From positions 164,462 to 228,461 of the forward strand of contig WSUB01000055.1 of assembly GCA_019633425.1 (NCBI GenBank): 64,000 nt of DNA. The letters are read 5' to 3'. Position numbers and translations under genes: made by a program. The first letter of the stretch is position 1. Each line of letters opens with the position of its first letter. Under the pieces are notes generated by a model, which was not told the origin of the DNA, did no database searches, and saw only the letters and a list, made by a program, of their open reading frames with translations. Shown here one piece after another: positions 1 to 12,717 of the stretch. The DNA comes from Tulasnella sp. 424 (lineage: Eukaryota > Basidiomycota > Agaricomycetes > Cantharellales > Tulasnellaceae).

Positions 1-48
1 AGATTGCTATACGTGGATATGTAATACAGTTTACATAAGTTAATCTGG

Positions 49-532
49 TCATAAAATATAAACAACCCACCCCAGCAATCGTGACATGGCTTCATAAGAC
101 AAGGCGCCGTATTCGGTGAACACCGATTTAACCGCCCTCGAGATGGTCGGAATATCCAGGATATCCTCGACTTCCAAGTGTGAAGGAGAAGACCAATATT
201 GGCAGATTTGAATAGCGTGCTTGGGTAATGGAATTCGGTACGTGCTTTGCGTCAGTGGCGAGACTCTCACCATCTTCCCACTTGCACAGACCCCGACGTA
301 CCTGCATAAATTCCTCGTACATCATTTGTTCCACCAAGGCTCTCCCAACACATCCTCCCTTTTCCATGGATAACACATTCTTCACAACATTAACGCTGGC
401 TAGACCGCACGCTGAAACGCCTTTCAGACTGTACTGCGAAGTGCCAGGATACGACTTGACCACCTTGCCTCCAGCGAGCAGGGTGTCAACATCGCGTCGC
501 AATCGACTTCCTGTTGAATGAGAGTGACTCAT
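49..532 (-). CDS. Hypothetical basidiomycete orphan-family protein, C-terminally short
   Basis: Two exons are readable on the minus strand. The first runs from the ATG at 532 to about the codons for YEEFMQ near 301. A GT–AG intron follows, and the second exon begins at the codons for HAIQICQYW and ends at the stop at 49. The block SACGLASVNVVKNVL resembles an N-terminal segment I associate with a large unnamed family of mushroom proteins that is usually much longer. The reading frame here stops after YEAMSRLLGWVVYIL, so the protein looks truncated at its C-terminus. No catalytic motif, signal peptide or membrane segment is visible and no function can be assigned. It lies just downstream of the acyl-CoA dehydrogenase gene on the same strand. 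The family link is from memory of sequence style only, and upstream exons are possible. Confidence 0.45.
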
Positions 533-755
533 AGCTCGTAGGTGGTGTGAGAGGAGCGGTGGTGCGGAAAGGACCCAAGTGATCCCATATTCGAGAAGCG
601 CGGACTTAGGCTTCGGAGACGACGGTCATCTTCCCAGAAAGGGAACATCTTGGCCCTCCGGGTTTTCTCATCCTCCACGCCAAACAACCGGGACAGGAAC
701 AAACTTGCAGTTATGTAGTGAATAGCGTAAAACAGGGATCGTGCGCGTCCAATGT

Positions 756-2734
756 TCATGAGCTTGGGTAGAGCGAGCTCAATTGACGCGAGATAATAAG
801 CCGCTGTATCTGACTCGTTCCTGGAGCAAGATTAATATTAGCAAGAGATGCAGTAGGAAGTATATGAGTTACTTACCCTCGTACAGCTCGAATATTTTAG
901 CATCTCGGTACAGCTTCTCCACTGGGTACTCTGTGTTGAACCCTGCACCCCCAAAGACTGCACCAAGGGTTTGGGTAAGTCGAGGTTTCCAAATCCTTCT
1001 GAAGAGAACTCTTACTCTGAACCGCTTTGTCAGCGTTCTCAACGGCCGTTCTCGATGCCAAGGTCTTGGCCATTGATGCGTAGAAGGCTACAACGCAAGG
1101 AGACCCATCAGCTTCACTCATACCAGACGACTCCACGAAACCCACTATTCTTCAGTCCAGCATCTTTCGCCCACGCAGCCTTCCACACGAGCGCGCGTGA
1201 AGCTTCAACTTGAATCGCCATGTCGGCTAGCATGAAAGCGACTGCTTGATGTTGAATGATTGGGACACCCATGGTCTAGAATATTTGCGTTGGCGAAATT
1301 GGGATGGGCGCTGTGGTGAAAATGCATACCTTTCGTTCTTGCGCGTATTTGGTCGCTTCCTCGAGAGCCCGTTGTGCTAGACCAACGGCTCCGCTAGCGA
1401 CTAATGGTCTCGTTATGTCGAAGGCCTCTGAAGGGGAGAGCTTGGTCATCAGCACCAGTTGGAGCGGACAGATGGGTTTGGTGAGACGAACTCATAGCAA
1501 CCTTGAACCCCTCCCCTACACTTCCCAATACGTTCTAGATGATGGGGCACCGGTTAATAAATCTCCCTAAACCGAAGCATCAAGTTCTTTCCTCATACCT
1601 CCTCCGGAACTTCGACATCCTCGAACGTAACCATCCTCGTATCCGAACATCGCTGACCCATATTGATTTCCTTCTTCCCAACAGTTATTCCAGGAGTGTT
1701 CGCATCTACGACGAAGCCAGTCATAGAGCTATGAGGTTTGGCGTTGGGGTCAGTCTTGGCCAAGACGAAGAACCAGTTTGCGTGACCGCTGTTTGTGATC
1801 CTGAAAGAGAGAGTGTGTGTGAGCCCAATCCAACGACAGCAGACGGAAACGAGGACCGACATACCACATCTTTGAGCCATTTAGGACCCACTTGTCGCCT
1901 TTCTTTTCAGCTTTGGTTTTGATCGCTGCGACGTCTGAACCAGCACCTGGTTCTGTCTGGCGATGCGCGGTGGGTGAGTGTCGATGCGTGCGGGTTTGTG
2001 GCTTGGTCACCGGTACTTACTACGCAATAAGCAGCCACTAGTGGTTCTTCTGTCATCCGACCAAGGTATTTCTTTTTCGTCTCTTCACTTCCGGCGACGA
2101 TCACGGGTGCCTCCGCGAGGCCATTCGCTTCGATAGCTGTCTGGATTCCCGTGCATCCATACGCAAGCTCTAGAAACGGAACCAGGCATCAATGCTACAG
2201 CGACCAGACGGGAATGAGGAATATCACCTTCAGAGATGAGTGCGCATTCGAATAAGCCGAGCCCTGGTCCGCCGTACTGTCAGGGGTTGCAAGGAATGTG
2301 AGCTGCAGCTTCCGTGAAGATCGCCACAGTCCAAATTGCAACTGACCGCTTCAGGTATGTGAGTGTTCAAGAGACCGACTTCATGGGCTGCCTTGATGAC
2401 TGGCCACGGGTACTCCTACGGCGGAAGTGAACAAAGTTGAACATATGGGTCGTCCAATTTGAAGGGACGACCCACCATGGTTCGATCATACTCGGCTGCG
2501 ACTGGAACGATGTGCTCCCGAGCGAACTTTCGCGCCAAGTCTACGAGCGAGTATCGAGATTCAGTGAGCACTGCGATCGAGTGCGAATGCAAGAACGGTA
2601 GGACCTTGGATTCCGGCCTGCTCTTCAGTCAAGGAAAACGACAGGCCAGGTGCCTCTGTACTCGTGGCGAGTCGTCGGACATTGATATTGCGTAGCGTGC
2701 GTGCAGAACGAGTAAAGTTTTGAAGGAGAGACAT
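756..2734 (-). CDS. Medium-chain acyl-CoA dehydrogenase, mitochondrial
   Basis: This is a FAD-dependent dehydrogenase of fatty acid beta-oxidation that forms trans-2-enoyl-CoA in the mitochondrial matrix. The minus-strand gene has about ten short introns. The ATG at 2734 opens a basic, hydroxylated presequence ([20 protein letters not shown]) typical of mitochondrial import, followed by LSFSLTEEQ. Family signatures appear in order: [34 protein letters not shown], the FAD/substrate motif [63 protein letters not shown] and the C-terminal YEGTSQIQR, whose Glu is the catalytic base in medium-chain enzymes. The stop TGA is at 756–758. Exon 1 spans 2605–2734 and splices in phase to DLARKFARE. The ACADM-type assignment rests on the TSQIQR context; a short-chain relative is less likely. 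Confidence 0.9.
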
Positions 2735-3712
2735 GTCAAAAGATGTCTAGGAGAATATGCAGATGGGCGGAACTTTGGCGATTTAGTACTTTCGGGGAGG
2801 AGACATAGCCGGAGGAAAGACGCCGAAGTTACCGGCATACGTCACTTTCACGTGTCTTACCTCCTGCAACACTGTCCACCCTCGGTAAGCGGTCAAATAT
2901 CAGCTTGCTTTTGAGGCCGTGGCCTATTGAGAAGGTACCGGATCGGCTGCGAAATGGCTCAGAATGTGATTGCAAGTAGATCTCTAATGCGTTCGGCTTC
3001 CGGATTCAGCGCTCCCCTTTCGTGAAATACTTGGTCAGGTTTGGCTCCTCCCGATATCGCTTCTAGGTATTCCGATACACATACTTGAATCTTGGTGGTG
3101 ACAATCAATCCCACCCCCGAAATAAGGGACAGTCGATGAGGTGCATATTCCATTGTTTCAGCTAAGCAGCTTTATCTGGCTCAGGTTTAGTCTAGCACCA
3201 TTCTTCTGCGTCCTCTCTGCCTCAAGTCAATTAGGAGTTTGGAGTATATTCTCCGGGGATCTGACTCCGATCAATGCAGAAAAAGGAGCGAGGGGGGACT
3301 CAACTCGCTACGTTGATATGTGCGAGATGTCTTCCTCCGTATCCGCAGGTCCACAGCTGACTGTCAACTTCCTCCTACTTTTCCTCTTGGTATTTAATCT
3401 CCGCTCTTTATATCTCTTCGTCCTTCCGGCGGTCGACAGTCTGATAAGAGCGTAAATAGTGCGTCAAACTTTGCCGTTCTCCATGCCATCCATCAACGAA
3501 AACATGGAATCTCACCGCCCCTTTCCTTTCTGGGGTCTAAACACGTTAGTATTTTCATCCCTGAGGTCTCTCGTGGCATTAGCAGCATCCTTGCCACCTC
3601 CACTCGTCCGGCGGCATGATCTTTGTAGACTACCATGAAATTATTATGACTATAGATTTGAAACGAGGAGGCACGCAAATATGAGAGAAAATTGCTAGTG
3701 TACACGAGGAAA
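2735..3712. other. Intergenic: upstream of the acyl-CoA dehydrogenase gene, downstream of the NLR gene
   Basis: No reading frame here has recognisable features. The stretch should hold the promoter of the acyl-CoA dehydrogenase gene, but no clear core element was identified. Confidence 0.5.
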
Positions 3713-6700
3713 CTAAAAGGTCAAAAATCGAGAAACATCAATGATAGAAAAGAATTTGTCGGACGTAAAAGCAATGCTCCCATGAGAGAAGACGATTTCG
3801 GGCGCCTCTCGACTCCGACAATGAACGGGTGACCACAACAAGCGCTTGGAATTGCAAAGTATCCAGTTGGAATCAGAGCTAAAATATGGGTGAGTGTAAC
3901 TTTTTGAAGAATCGGCAGGTCTTTGGTGAGTGAGAGGATCCCAGAATCGAACCGTGTTGTAATTTGACACCGACGCCAGAAACTTGCGATCCGGCGAAAA
4001 GACAAGGGACTCCCCGGTCGGCGTTTCATGAACGGTCACAAGGTTGGTGAGCTGAGCTCCAGTCCGTGCATCCCACAACTGTACCGTCTCGTCGAATGAC
4101 ACAGATGCCAGAACCTTGCTGTCCGGCGAAAATACAATGGAAGTAACCTTGTCTCCATGGCCGGTCAGAGGATCGCACAACTGGGTCCCTGTCTGGGTAT
4201 CCAATAATTGAACGGTGTCAAAGATCGCAGATGCTAGAACCCTGCCGTCCGGCGAAAAAACAACCGATGTGATAGCGCTTCCTCGACCGTCCACAGTGTC
4301 GCCCAACTGTGCCCCAGTCCGAGCATCTCATAGTTGAGCTGTGTTCACCTGCGGCATAGATACCAGGACCCTGCCGTCCGGCGAGAAGATAATAGACGTG
4401 TCACAGTATTCGCGACCGGTCAGAGTGTCACCCAATTGCACCCCAGTCCGAGCATCCCATAATTGAACTCTGTTGCCAGGCAACATAGCTGCCACAACCT
4501 CACCATCCAGCAGGAAGACAACGGAATGGATCCGGTCTTTACCAACGGCCATAAAATCGCCGACCTGTGTTCCAGTTCGAACATCCCACAATTGAATCTT
4601 ATCGTCATCCAATACAGATGCCAGAAACTTGCCGTCCGGCGAAAGGACAATAGACGTGATGTCATATTCATGACTGGTCAGAGGGTCACACAGCTGTGCC
4701 CCAGTCTGAGTATCCCATAATTGAACCGTCTTGGCATCCGACACCGATGCCAGAACCTTGCCGTCTGGCGAGAAGACAGTGAATGTGATCTTGCCCTCAT
4801 GACTGGTCAAGGGGTCACTCAACTGTGTCCCGGTCCGAGCATCCCACAATCGAACCGTGTTGGAGTCTAACACAGCTGCAAGAGTCTCGCTATCCGGTAA
4901 AAAGGCGAGAGACGTGATGAGGCGACCGGTCACAAGATCGCCCAAATGTACCGTAGTCCGAGCATCCCATAGTCGGAGTGCCTGGTAAGACAACACAGGT
5001 GCGAGAACTCTGCTATCCGGTGAGAAGAGAATCCAGGCGATATCCTGCGTGAAACGGATGAGAGGGTCCCCTCCCGCTGGCCAAGTCCGAGCAGCCCGTA
5101 ATAGTAATCTCGGCAATCTAAAGTAGCTCCAACAGCAGTTGTCCTCGTCCCCACCTTCATCCCTGTCCCCGTCCTCATCCTTGGTCTTGTCTTTTTCCTT
5201 GTCATCGTCCTGGCCCCCATCCGCGTCCACATTCACACCCACGTTGCCCACCGGCACCCCAGTCTGAGTATCCAATAAATGAACCTCCCCATTCGTCAAC
5301 ACAGCTGCAAGAACCCTCCCGTTGGGCGAGAATTCGACCTTCAATACAGGTTTCCTGAACGATGGATCAGCGAAGGACGTCCAGATGTTAGCTGACCAAT
5401 CTTGCAGCCGCTTGCCAAGCACAATTCGTGTTGTTGCTTGATCACCATACCTTGCCCACAGCTTCGTCTCCATGGGGCAATGCGGGAGAGCTGAGGCATA
5501 GATGTGAAGGGCGCCAAACGAGATTGGCTCCAAAAACAAGACGATGAACCGCTGGGTGTCATTCCAGAGAGTAATCATGTCACCGTTGGACATCTCACGG
5601 GGCCAGTGCTGTGAACCAAGGATTAGTCGCAGCACCTTCTGCATAGTTACTTAATTCGGGATGCATACCAGAAGCCACTCATGCACTTGCTTCGCTACCG
5701 TAAGCGCCTCTTCCGTGGCACCGATCAAACCCATGACTTCGAGCCAGGCCAACAGCTTCTCTTCGCTAACCCTTGTCAGCTTGGACAGGACATCGTTAGA
5801 GCCCTCTCCATTTATCTCCGACCACTGTATCCCGGCTATTAAATGAATAAACCAGGAGCGACAGGAATATTGAAGTCCCTTGGGCACATGACTCTCTACT
5901 GCATATTGGACCTCGGAGTTTGCCCTCGAAAGGTCGGAAAGATTGCAGATGTTTTGCCTTAGGTCACGTTCCATCACACCGAGGCTTACATTTGCGAGCC
6001 GCCGATTGCTCCGAATGAGGTCAACGAAATAATGCTGATCCTCGCACCTTTCTCGAGCTATTAGCAGATCGCGAATGGACGTGTGCATCAGACGCAAGGG
6101 TTCGCATGGGGATGTAGGGATATGAAGAAGAGAGTTGAGGTCCGCGAGAATGTCTCTGCGAAGAAACCGCACGTTGTCTTCTTGTCCCTTGAAGATCTCG
6201 TGGTCGGCGTGTAGGAACGTGATGACCTCGAGCGACACAGGATAAGGCGCTACCACGAGTGTTTCTAGTACCCACGATAGCAGCTGCTTGCGCATCGAGT
6301 TTCTTTTGAATGCCTTCGAAAGAATTTGGTTGTACAAATAATCGAGTTCTCCCCACTTTGACGAGTGCTGCAGCAATTCCCGCAGTCGATGGTCAGGGGA
6401 CGCATCACCGACGTATGTGACCGCGGTACGAGCCCATTGGAACAGACCCTGGGACATCTCGACCAGGCGTTTAACATCGCTCGACGAAGGCCAGGTCTCG
6501 GGAAGATCATGGTCCTCTCGGATTTGCGCGCAGGCATGACGGATAAACCGGGTGATATCCTCGAACACGTGAGATACCGAGTCAAGATCTTCTGCATGCC
6601 ACTTCCTTGGTTCAAGCGCGACGAGAAGCGGTGCTTCGGGCCGACATGTGAGGAGGAATTTGACGTTGATAGGGAGGAATGAGGAGTGCTGATCGATGAG

Positions 6701-8859
6701 CTTGACGAATCGCACGACGTTGGAGACATTCTCGCACTCGTCGAGAGCGTCTACAATAATAATGATGGGATGGGCATGGCCTTGCAGCTTGCCGAGCGAT
6801 CCGACGAAGAGCGTCTTGAACTGCTGGTCAAGGCGTTCCTTTATGATGTCTTCGTTCTCCCTCACGCAATCCAGGATTGCGTTCTTCACTTCCGGGACCA
6901 AGCCCTTCCCCAGCTGCCTGACGAGGGCACAAATGAACTGATCATCCGACGCATTGTGACCCCGTCGGAAGTGAAAGATGGCGCAGGACCCCTTGGACGC
7001 CCACATGTGGGCAACCGTCGACGCGATCGTTGACTTCCCATGTCCTGCCATTCCGCGAATCCAGAGAACACGCTCCGCTGAGGCCGAAGTATTTTTGATC
7101 CACTTGTTGATACGGTCCAAGATTTCCACTCTGGTGCCGGGCAGGCAAACGACATCGTCGATCGAGTTTCCTCTTGCCCCGTAACGTCCATCCCCGAGGC
7201 AACCAAGGAGACGATGTCTCTCAGCCCGTAGTTCCTTATTTTCTAATTAAACGTGTCAAAACACTCCTTTTACAGAAGAAGACAATAAAACGTACTGAGT
7301 TCGATGACGAGATCGGTAGTTTTCAAGCTGACAAGGAGCTATTGTCGACACAAGTTACCCAACCGAACAACTGACAGGAGTCCGTAGCGTACCTGCGTTT
7401 CTTCCAGCGCAGATCGAACAGCATCTTGATGACTCTTGAGCTCCTCTGCGTGATCTCCCGCCAACAAGGCCTTCTTGAAGTGGCCCAAGGAATGCCATTG
7501 GCTGACTTTCTTCTCAATGAAACCAAGCTCCCTGGACGATATGTCATCCTGCGACTCTAAGCTCCTGTGCGGAGAGAGCCGACCTACCTGTGCAGGTCCT
7601 GGATATGCGTAGCTATTACGTCTCCGTGCTCTGCATTCAATTTGTTCTTGAAGTGTTCCAGGTATGTAGATAGCCTCGATGTGCGCGAAGCCAGCTCCTT
7701 GACGACGTCCTCGTTTTTGTCCATGGTCTGGGGGTACCAGGTTAGAGCGAAAAGAGAGAGAGCGAAGCGCGAAATTTTCACCTCGATCATATTGACAAAC
7801 GCCAACCCTACTTTAGCAACGCCTCCTACGTAGCTGCCCACGACGGGAATCGCTCCAGATACGACTTCTACGGCCTGGAAAGTTCTCCTTGCCACAGTGA
7901 GAGCTCCAGCTCGAACTTGATTAAGGGTTTCTTGATCCTTGGGAAGGTTCGATGGCAAGGCTCGGATTAGTGCTTGTTGACAGGTTGGATGTTCTGATAC
8001 GAGGGTCTCCTCGACGGTCTTCGCCTGAAGACTCGAACATCCCAACGGTCCCAAAGAGCCCTGGACCTCCAATATGGATATCTCTGACCGATTTTGATGA
8101 TCCAAGGGCATTTCTGAAATTGTGACATCCCCGAGCGAGGTAGAATTTGCTGTCACATTAGTTGGTCTTCGTCGAACAAGTCTCAGGAAGCTCCTTACCT
8201 ACCATAGTTACATTGTCTAAGCGACTCTGCAAGTATAGTTGAGCGATTTCATGACCCAACATAAAATATGGCTTTTTTATCCACTTACGCGAAGCGTTGT
8301 CGAGATATTCTCGATATCTTCCCGACCCGTCTCCAAAATATCGGTACATTTACTACGACGTAGCGAAGCAACACCATACTTAATCATATCCCGAAATCCT
8401 CTTTCCTTCTTTCCATACGTCTCCGACGCTTTCTTCAGAGTTGAGTACACGGCTTCTAGAACGCTGTCGGGGGATAGAGTTTAGTGCATTTCCCAGCCTA
8501 CTTTCGGTCATACTGACTGGATGAACCGTTCGACAGTATCTTTGATAGGGGCTACGTCCTGCGGAAGGTTGGGTAAGTTGTTGATAGTGCGTTGCAAGTT
8601 TTGGGCGGCATCTTCCGACTCAGGAGGCCAGTTGGTGTCCTAGGCAATCAGAATTGTGAGCGCCAACGAGTGTTGTGTATAACTGGCTAGGAGATTACCT
8701 TTAGGAGAGTCAATGCAGCACTTTTTGTGAGATCCAATTTGTCGCTGGGCTCTTGTGTTGAATTACTAGGTGTTGTAGACTGAGGAGATCGATCGGATGT
8801 TGCAGGCGGTTTTGGAGGCGGTCGGCTACGTATACCTGGGATGTCAATTTCGTCGACAT
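3713..8859 (-). CDS. NACHT–WD40 NLR-like STAND protein, interrupted by an in-frame TGA
   Basis: Ten exons join in phase. They start at ATG 8859 (MSTKLTSQ) and continue as 8699–8779, 8518–8639, 8289–8463, 8199–8226, 7782–8149, 7588–7727, 7393–7531, 5669–7234 and 3713–5608. The N-terminal helical region carries AIPVVGSYVGGVAKVGLAFV and coiled-coil-like segments seen before the NACHT domain of mushroom NLRs. The NACHT domain has Walker A GMAGHGKST and Walker B IIIIVDALDECEN. The C-terminus is a WD40 propeller with repeated FSPDGKVLASV…VQLWDARTG units. Fungal proteins of this architecture are linked to non-self recognition and regulated cell death. At 4328–4330 the conserved Trp of the QLWDAR motif reads TGA, after codon 1307 of 1513, and the same frame then continues with further WD repeats to 3713. 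The product is either truncated within the propeller or the gene is a recent pseudogene. Confidence 0.85.
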
Positions 8860-9867
8860 GATTGCAGTGTACGAGAGGCGAGCTCAGAGAGGGATGTAGA
8901 AGGCGAGAAGTAAGGGTTGGGTGGTGGTGTGAAATACGAGCGCCCGACACAGCCTTGCTAGTGCGAGGTGAGGGACAAGAGACTTCGAGTGGAAGCGTCC
9001 ATTCTCGGCCAGAATAGTGAGCCGCACGCACACTTTGAGGGAGATTCTGGAGACTTTTGCAAAAGCATCCGTATTCGAGCACATTAGAGTTATTCGAAAC
9101 ATCGTCAAAAGGTCATGGAGCAGTGTCAAACGACCCTTGACATTCTCTGGCCATCGGGATCAACGCCGCGGCGGTGGTCGTGTGACAGGGGCGGCTGTGT
9201 CACGCATGGGTCTTCTTGCTTGATACAGAATTCTTCTTTAACTTTTGGTGACAGAGTCAACGTTATTTGAGGCCGGTACCCCACATATGAGTGGTACAGA
9301 CAGCAGATGATTGGTTGTGATGCTGACATGTCGATCCTGTCTTGCTGGACTCCACGAATGGATGGCAGCACATGCTTTGCATCTAAGATGGGAGTTGGCC
9401 CAAGATACGGCCTTTGGAGATTAGAGGAGACATTAGTTCCTACTTTCGGCGTTCAATGAGAACGCGAACCGAGTGACGAGCGAGTCCTCTAGCTCTCACC
9501 TCATCCATGGTCACAGGTTCTCCAATGAAAAATTCCAACTCCAAAACAGTTTCTCCGGAAACGACCACTCAATTATGTATCCCGTCAGAATGAGAGGCGT
9601 TTCCAAGTTTCTTGCACGCCCACCTTCCGGCTGGGTTCGGGCAAGGTTTGTTTGGTCCGGCGAATACAACAAACAACGGAGAACCTTGAGTTCTGGAGAA
9701 CGTGATTTGCTCGGGTGGCCGACAGCACCCGTGATCACATTTCAGTCCCACCGTGGGCAGGTCCTCTGGTCTTCCTTAAGGAGTTCCAGCCGAAGCGCAA
9801 CGGCGGTTACGGTCGAAAGTGATGGGTCAACTTAGGTCCTGTTCCGCAAAACTTTAGCGCAAAGACT
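8860..9867. other. Intergenic: NLR upstream region
   Basis: No coding region is supported. The stretch must include the NLR promoter and 5' leader, and it ends at the tRNA-Val terminator. Several open frames of 75–120 codons look like chance. Confidence 0.45.
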
Positions 9868-9872
9868 AAAAA
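9868..9872 (-). terminator. Pol III T-run terminator of tRNA-Val
   Basis: Five T residues on the minus strand follow the tRNA 3' end after a spacer of five bases, as expected for RNA polymerase III termination. Confidence 0.75.
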
Positions 9873-9877
9873 GTATT

Positions 9878-9951
9878 TGATCCGAGCCAGGTTCGAACTG
9901 ACGACCGCCTGTGTGTTAGACAGAAGTGATAACCAACTACACCATCGGACC
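9878..9951 (-). tRNA. tRNA-Val (anticodon AAC)
   Basis: A complete cloverleaf can be folded on the minus strand. The 7-bp acceptor stem is GGTCCGA with TCGGATC (one G–T pair) and the discriminator base is A. The D-arm includes GTGTAGTTGGTTATCAC. The anticodon stem TCTGT/ACAGG encloses the 7-base loop CTAACAC, giving AAC at positions 34–36 with T33 before it. The variable loop is CGGTC, and the T-arm is GTCAG TTCGAAC CTGGC. Internal A-box and B-box sequences fit Pol III consensus. No intron is present. The gene is 74 bases without CCA, as usual for a nuclear tRNA gene. Confidence 0.95.
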
Positions 9952-10077
9952 GCGTTTCTGTGCAACGCTCTGGAACTTATCCAACGGGATCATCGGAGAA
10001 AGATCGGCTTTTCTCCCCCGACAACTCATTTGGGCTTATCAGCCTCCACCAGCACTGTAGATCAGTAGGGCCCAGCT

Positions 10078-11880
10078 ATGGATCCCAATGAACCCGTGGC
10101 GCTTCTGGAGGCGTATGTGCAGTCGGCCTTATGGTGAGTCTGAAACGCTCAGTAAACCCACTGCACGCGTTGCGCCATCAGCAATTTTAATTCACCGTTT
10201 CGATTTCTCCTCCGTTAATTTTCAGGACGGTCCCAAGGACTCTCGAGAGAACTTGGATAGAAAGCTTAAAGTTCTTCAGGAACTACGGAAGAAACTAGAC
10301 ACTCAGATCACCCAGACCGGTCGAGAACGAAATGTGACCGCGTCCCCCGTCTACCGACTTCCGTTGGAACTCTTGGCTCGAATTTTCTTCCTCACCCTTC
10401 CGGCACACGAAGCTCCCCATGGACCTACCCTCCAACGGCTGCGGCCTGTCTCCCATAGGTGGAAGGAGACAATCGATGGGGCGCCCTTATTGTGGCGACG
10501 GATCCACGGCCAGGACGGAATCAGTCACCTCAACCAGGCGCTTGTCAAATCCGCTGGTACACCTATGGACGTCTATTGGGATTCTCAGGACTCGACCAAG
10601 GTGAACTCCGAACAATTCTTCAGGACAATCGGAGGGACTGTCAGTCTATGGCGTTCCGCAACGCTCAGATTGGCAGAATCATCCCGAGGAAGTGTAGTTC
10701 GCCAGGTGCTCGAGACCAAGGGAGCACCTCTAATCGAGGAGCTATCACTCGTACTCCGTAGCCAAGCCGCTGCTCTAGAATGGATGGTTAGGCCGATCAA
10801 TCTGTTTGGGGGCGTGCCTGCCCCACGACTTCGTGCGGTTTGGATATCCTATCTGCCAGTCGTCCTCACCTCCCCGGTCTTCTCTGGCTTGCAATTCCTT
10901 CATCTCCATTGTGTCTCCTCAACGCCAGCCAACGTGCTTCTCATTCTCCATAGATCGCCGGAGCTACGATCCCTCCTACTAGATCACGTCCACCCCGGGA
11001 CAACCGGCTCATCCATCGGAATGATTGATGCAAGCGTTCACCTCCCTAAGCTGGAAAAGCTGCACATCTATGGAACTTCCATCCAGTATGCCCGGTGTAT
11101 TCTGGAGAGCGTCGACGCGCCGAATTGCGACAACTTCCACCTTGCAACCCAGCTCGGGTCGGCCTTTCCTCATCCCGCTCTTCCCCCTTCAGAGCTATCT
11201 CAGTTCAAGGCGGCCGTGAAAAGAGAGTGTGGTCAATATCTATCAACATTAAAGTACCCGGATATTACAAGGTGGCGTGCAAGGGAACAAGTTGCGTCTC
11301 ACTAGAAGTGGGTTCGGAACTGGCGCTCTCCCACCGCATAGACTGGTTGAATGGCGTTGTTGGGTCCGACCCTTCTGTGCCGACCTCCTTGCTTTTCGAG
11401 GACTGTGACTTCTACCACTCAGCCTCCACCTTCCAATCGTTGTTACCAGTTCTCGAACAGGTCCGAGGCGTAAGCGACATCGTCGTCGCTCGTGATTGCA
11501 CCAATTCGCACCATTTTATGACCAACCTTTCAGACCCAAACATTGACACCAACGGGGTTCTCTGTAACCGTTGGCCGAACGTCAAGAAAGTTAGGATCAA
11601 TACTTCGGCGTCTTTCCTTCTTCCTTCCCTCCTTGACATGGTGAAGAGTAGAGCGACTGTCCACGAAATACGGATGTCAACCGGGAGCCCAGGGTGCACG
11701 GCTATTCATGAGCTGTATTTTGGGGAACGGCTATCCAACTTGCCCCCGGTTGATAGGGCCACCCTGAAACAGCTACGATCGATTCAAGCAGCCCTTGTCA
11801 ATGGGACCGTATATCGGTATGGTATACCCGTTGCCAAATTGCATGTTCCCATGAGGCCAGACTATTATACAAGCAGCTAG
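10078..11880 (+). CDS. F-box domain protein
   Basis: This is a predicted substrate adaptor of an SCF-type ubiquitin ligase. A coiled-coil lead (LDRKLKVLQELRKKLDTQI) is followed by the F-box core LPLELLARIFFLTLPAH…LRPVSHRWKETIDGAPLLWRRI and then a leucine-rich C-terminal half. The apparent frame change near 11220 is resolved by a 56-base intron (11216–11271, GTGAAA…ACAAG) that joins FKAA to VACKGTSCVSLEVG in phase. The 5' exon is uncertain. The ATG at 10078 gives MDPNEPVALLEAYVQ, but the strong donor at 10134 does not join exon 2 (from 10226) in phase; a weaker donor at 10117 does. The substrate is unknown. Confidence 0.75.
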
Positions 11881-12717
11881 TTTTTGACGTCTCTATCCTA
11901 CATCAATTCCAAAAGTACCACACCGCCGAAGTTGCGTTAATGCGGATTATGTATTCTTGTCAAGTGCATCATTTCAAAAATGTAATGACTCTATCACATC
12001 GGTGCACCTTCTTGGCCTTCCGGCAAGTGAGCTGTTCAAAATATTATGAAATACATATTGTACTGTACGAACTGTGGCGAACAACTTGATCCTGAACGCA
12101 ATAACGTCATTCCTTGCCTTGCTTCTTCAAACCCACTCATTCAGCATCCAAATTCACAACGCTTGGCTCACCCAGTATACCGTTTGGCACTAATCATGCT
12201 TCCAACTCGTCGTTGACACGCGAGCACGCAATCCTTCCTAGTCTCCACGAGGCGGCGAGATATCTCACAATATTGATCACTTTCGCCCCTCAACGGTGCC
12301 AACTTATCGAAGAACCTCATGTCGTTACAAAAGCTCCTAGCAGTTCCATCTGTCTTCTAGTCGTGCTTTGAGAGTCTTCAGCTTCTTCAGGCAGCCCTGT
12401 CGTATGGCGTAGAGCCCCGTTGCGGCGTTGTTCATAAATTGGGTATACTGTGTAGCAAGCAGTGATCCGCGTAGATGCTCAGAGTATGACCTAGTGCGAT
12501 CTCAAAAAAAAAGAAAAAGTATTATGATCTTGTTCTCTCCGTTGTAATGCCTTTCTGCTCCTGTCCGCCTTTGTTGGCGTTTGTCTTCACTCACCGAGAA
12601 GACCGGGGAGGCGCGAGAAACGGCGTTTCGCAGCAGTCCGCATCAGCACTGTGCCGTCATCCCTTGACCTGCAACCTAGCACGCTGTTCGCCAAGCCTGC
12701 TCGCTCCCTCTAACGAC
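11881..12717. other. Intergenic: upstream of the EH-domain gene
   Basis: No gene is seen. A short A-rich run sits near 12505–12520. The open frame that extends upstream of the EH-domain gene from 12547 is in frame with it, but the MSIRDRVRALEQ start at 12718 looks more natural. Confidence 0.45.

Noticed and set aside
7531..7590. A 23-base intron in the NLR gene
   Set aside because: Using the later acceptor gives a normal 56-base intron and restores the expected HRELGFIEKKV sequence in phase.
11205..11275. Apparent frameshift in the F-box gene at 10078–11880
   Set aside because: A 56-base GT–AG intron (11216–11271) joins the two frames in phase.
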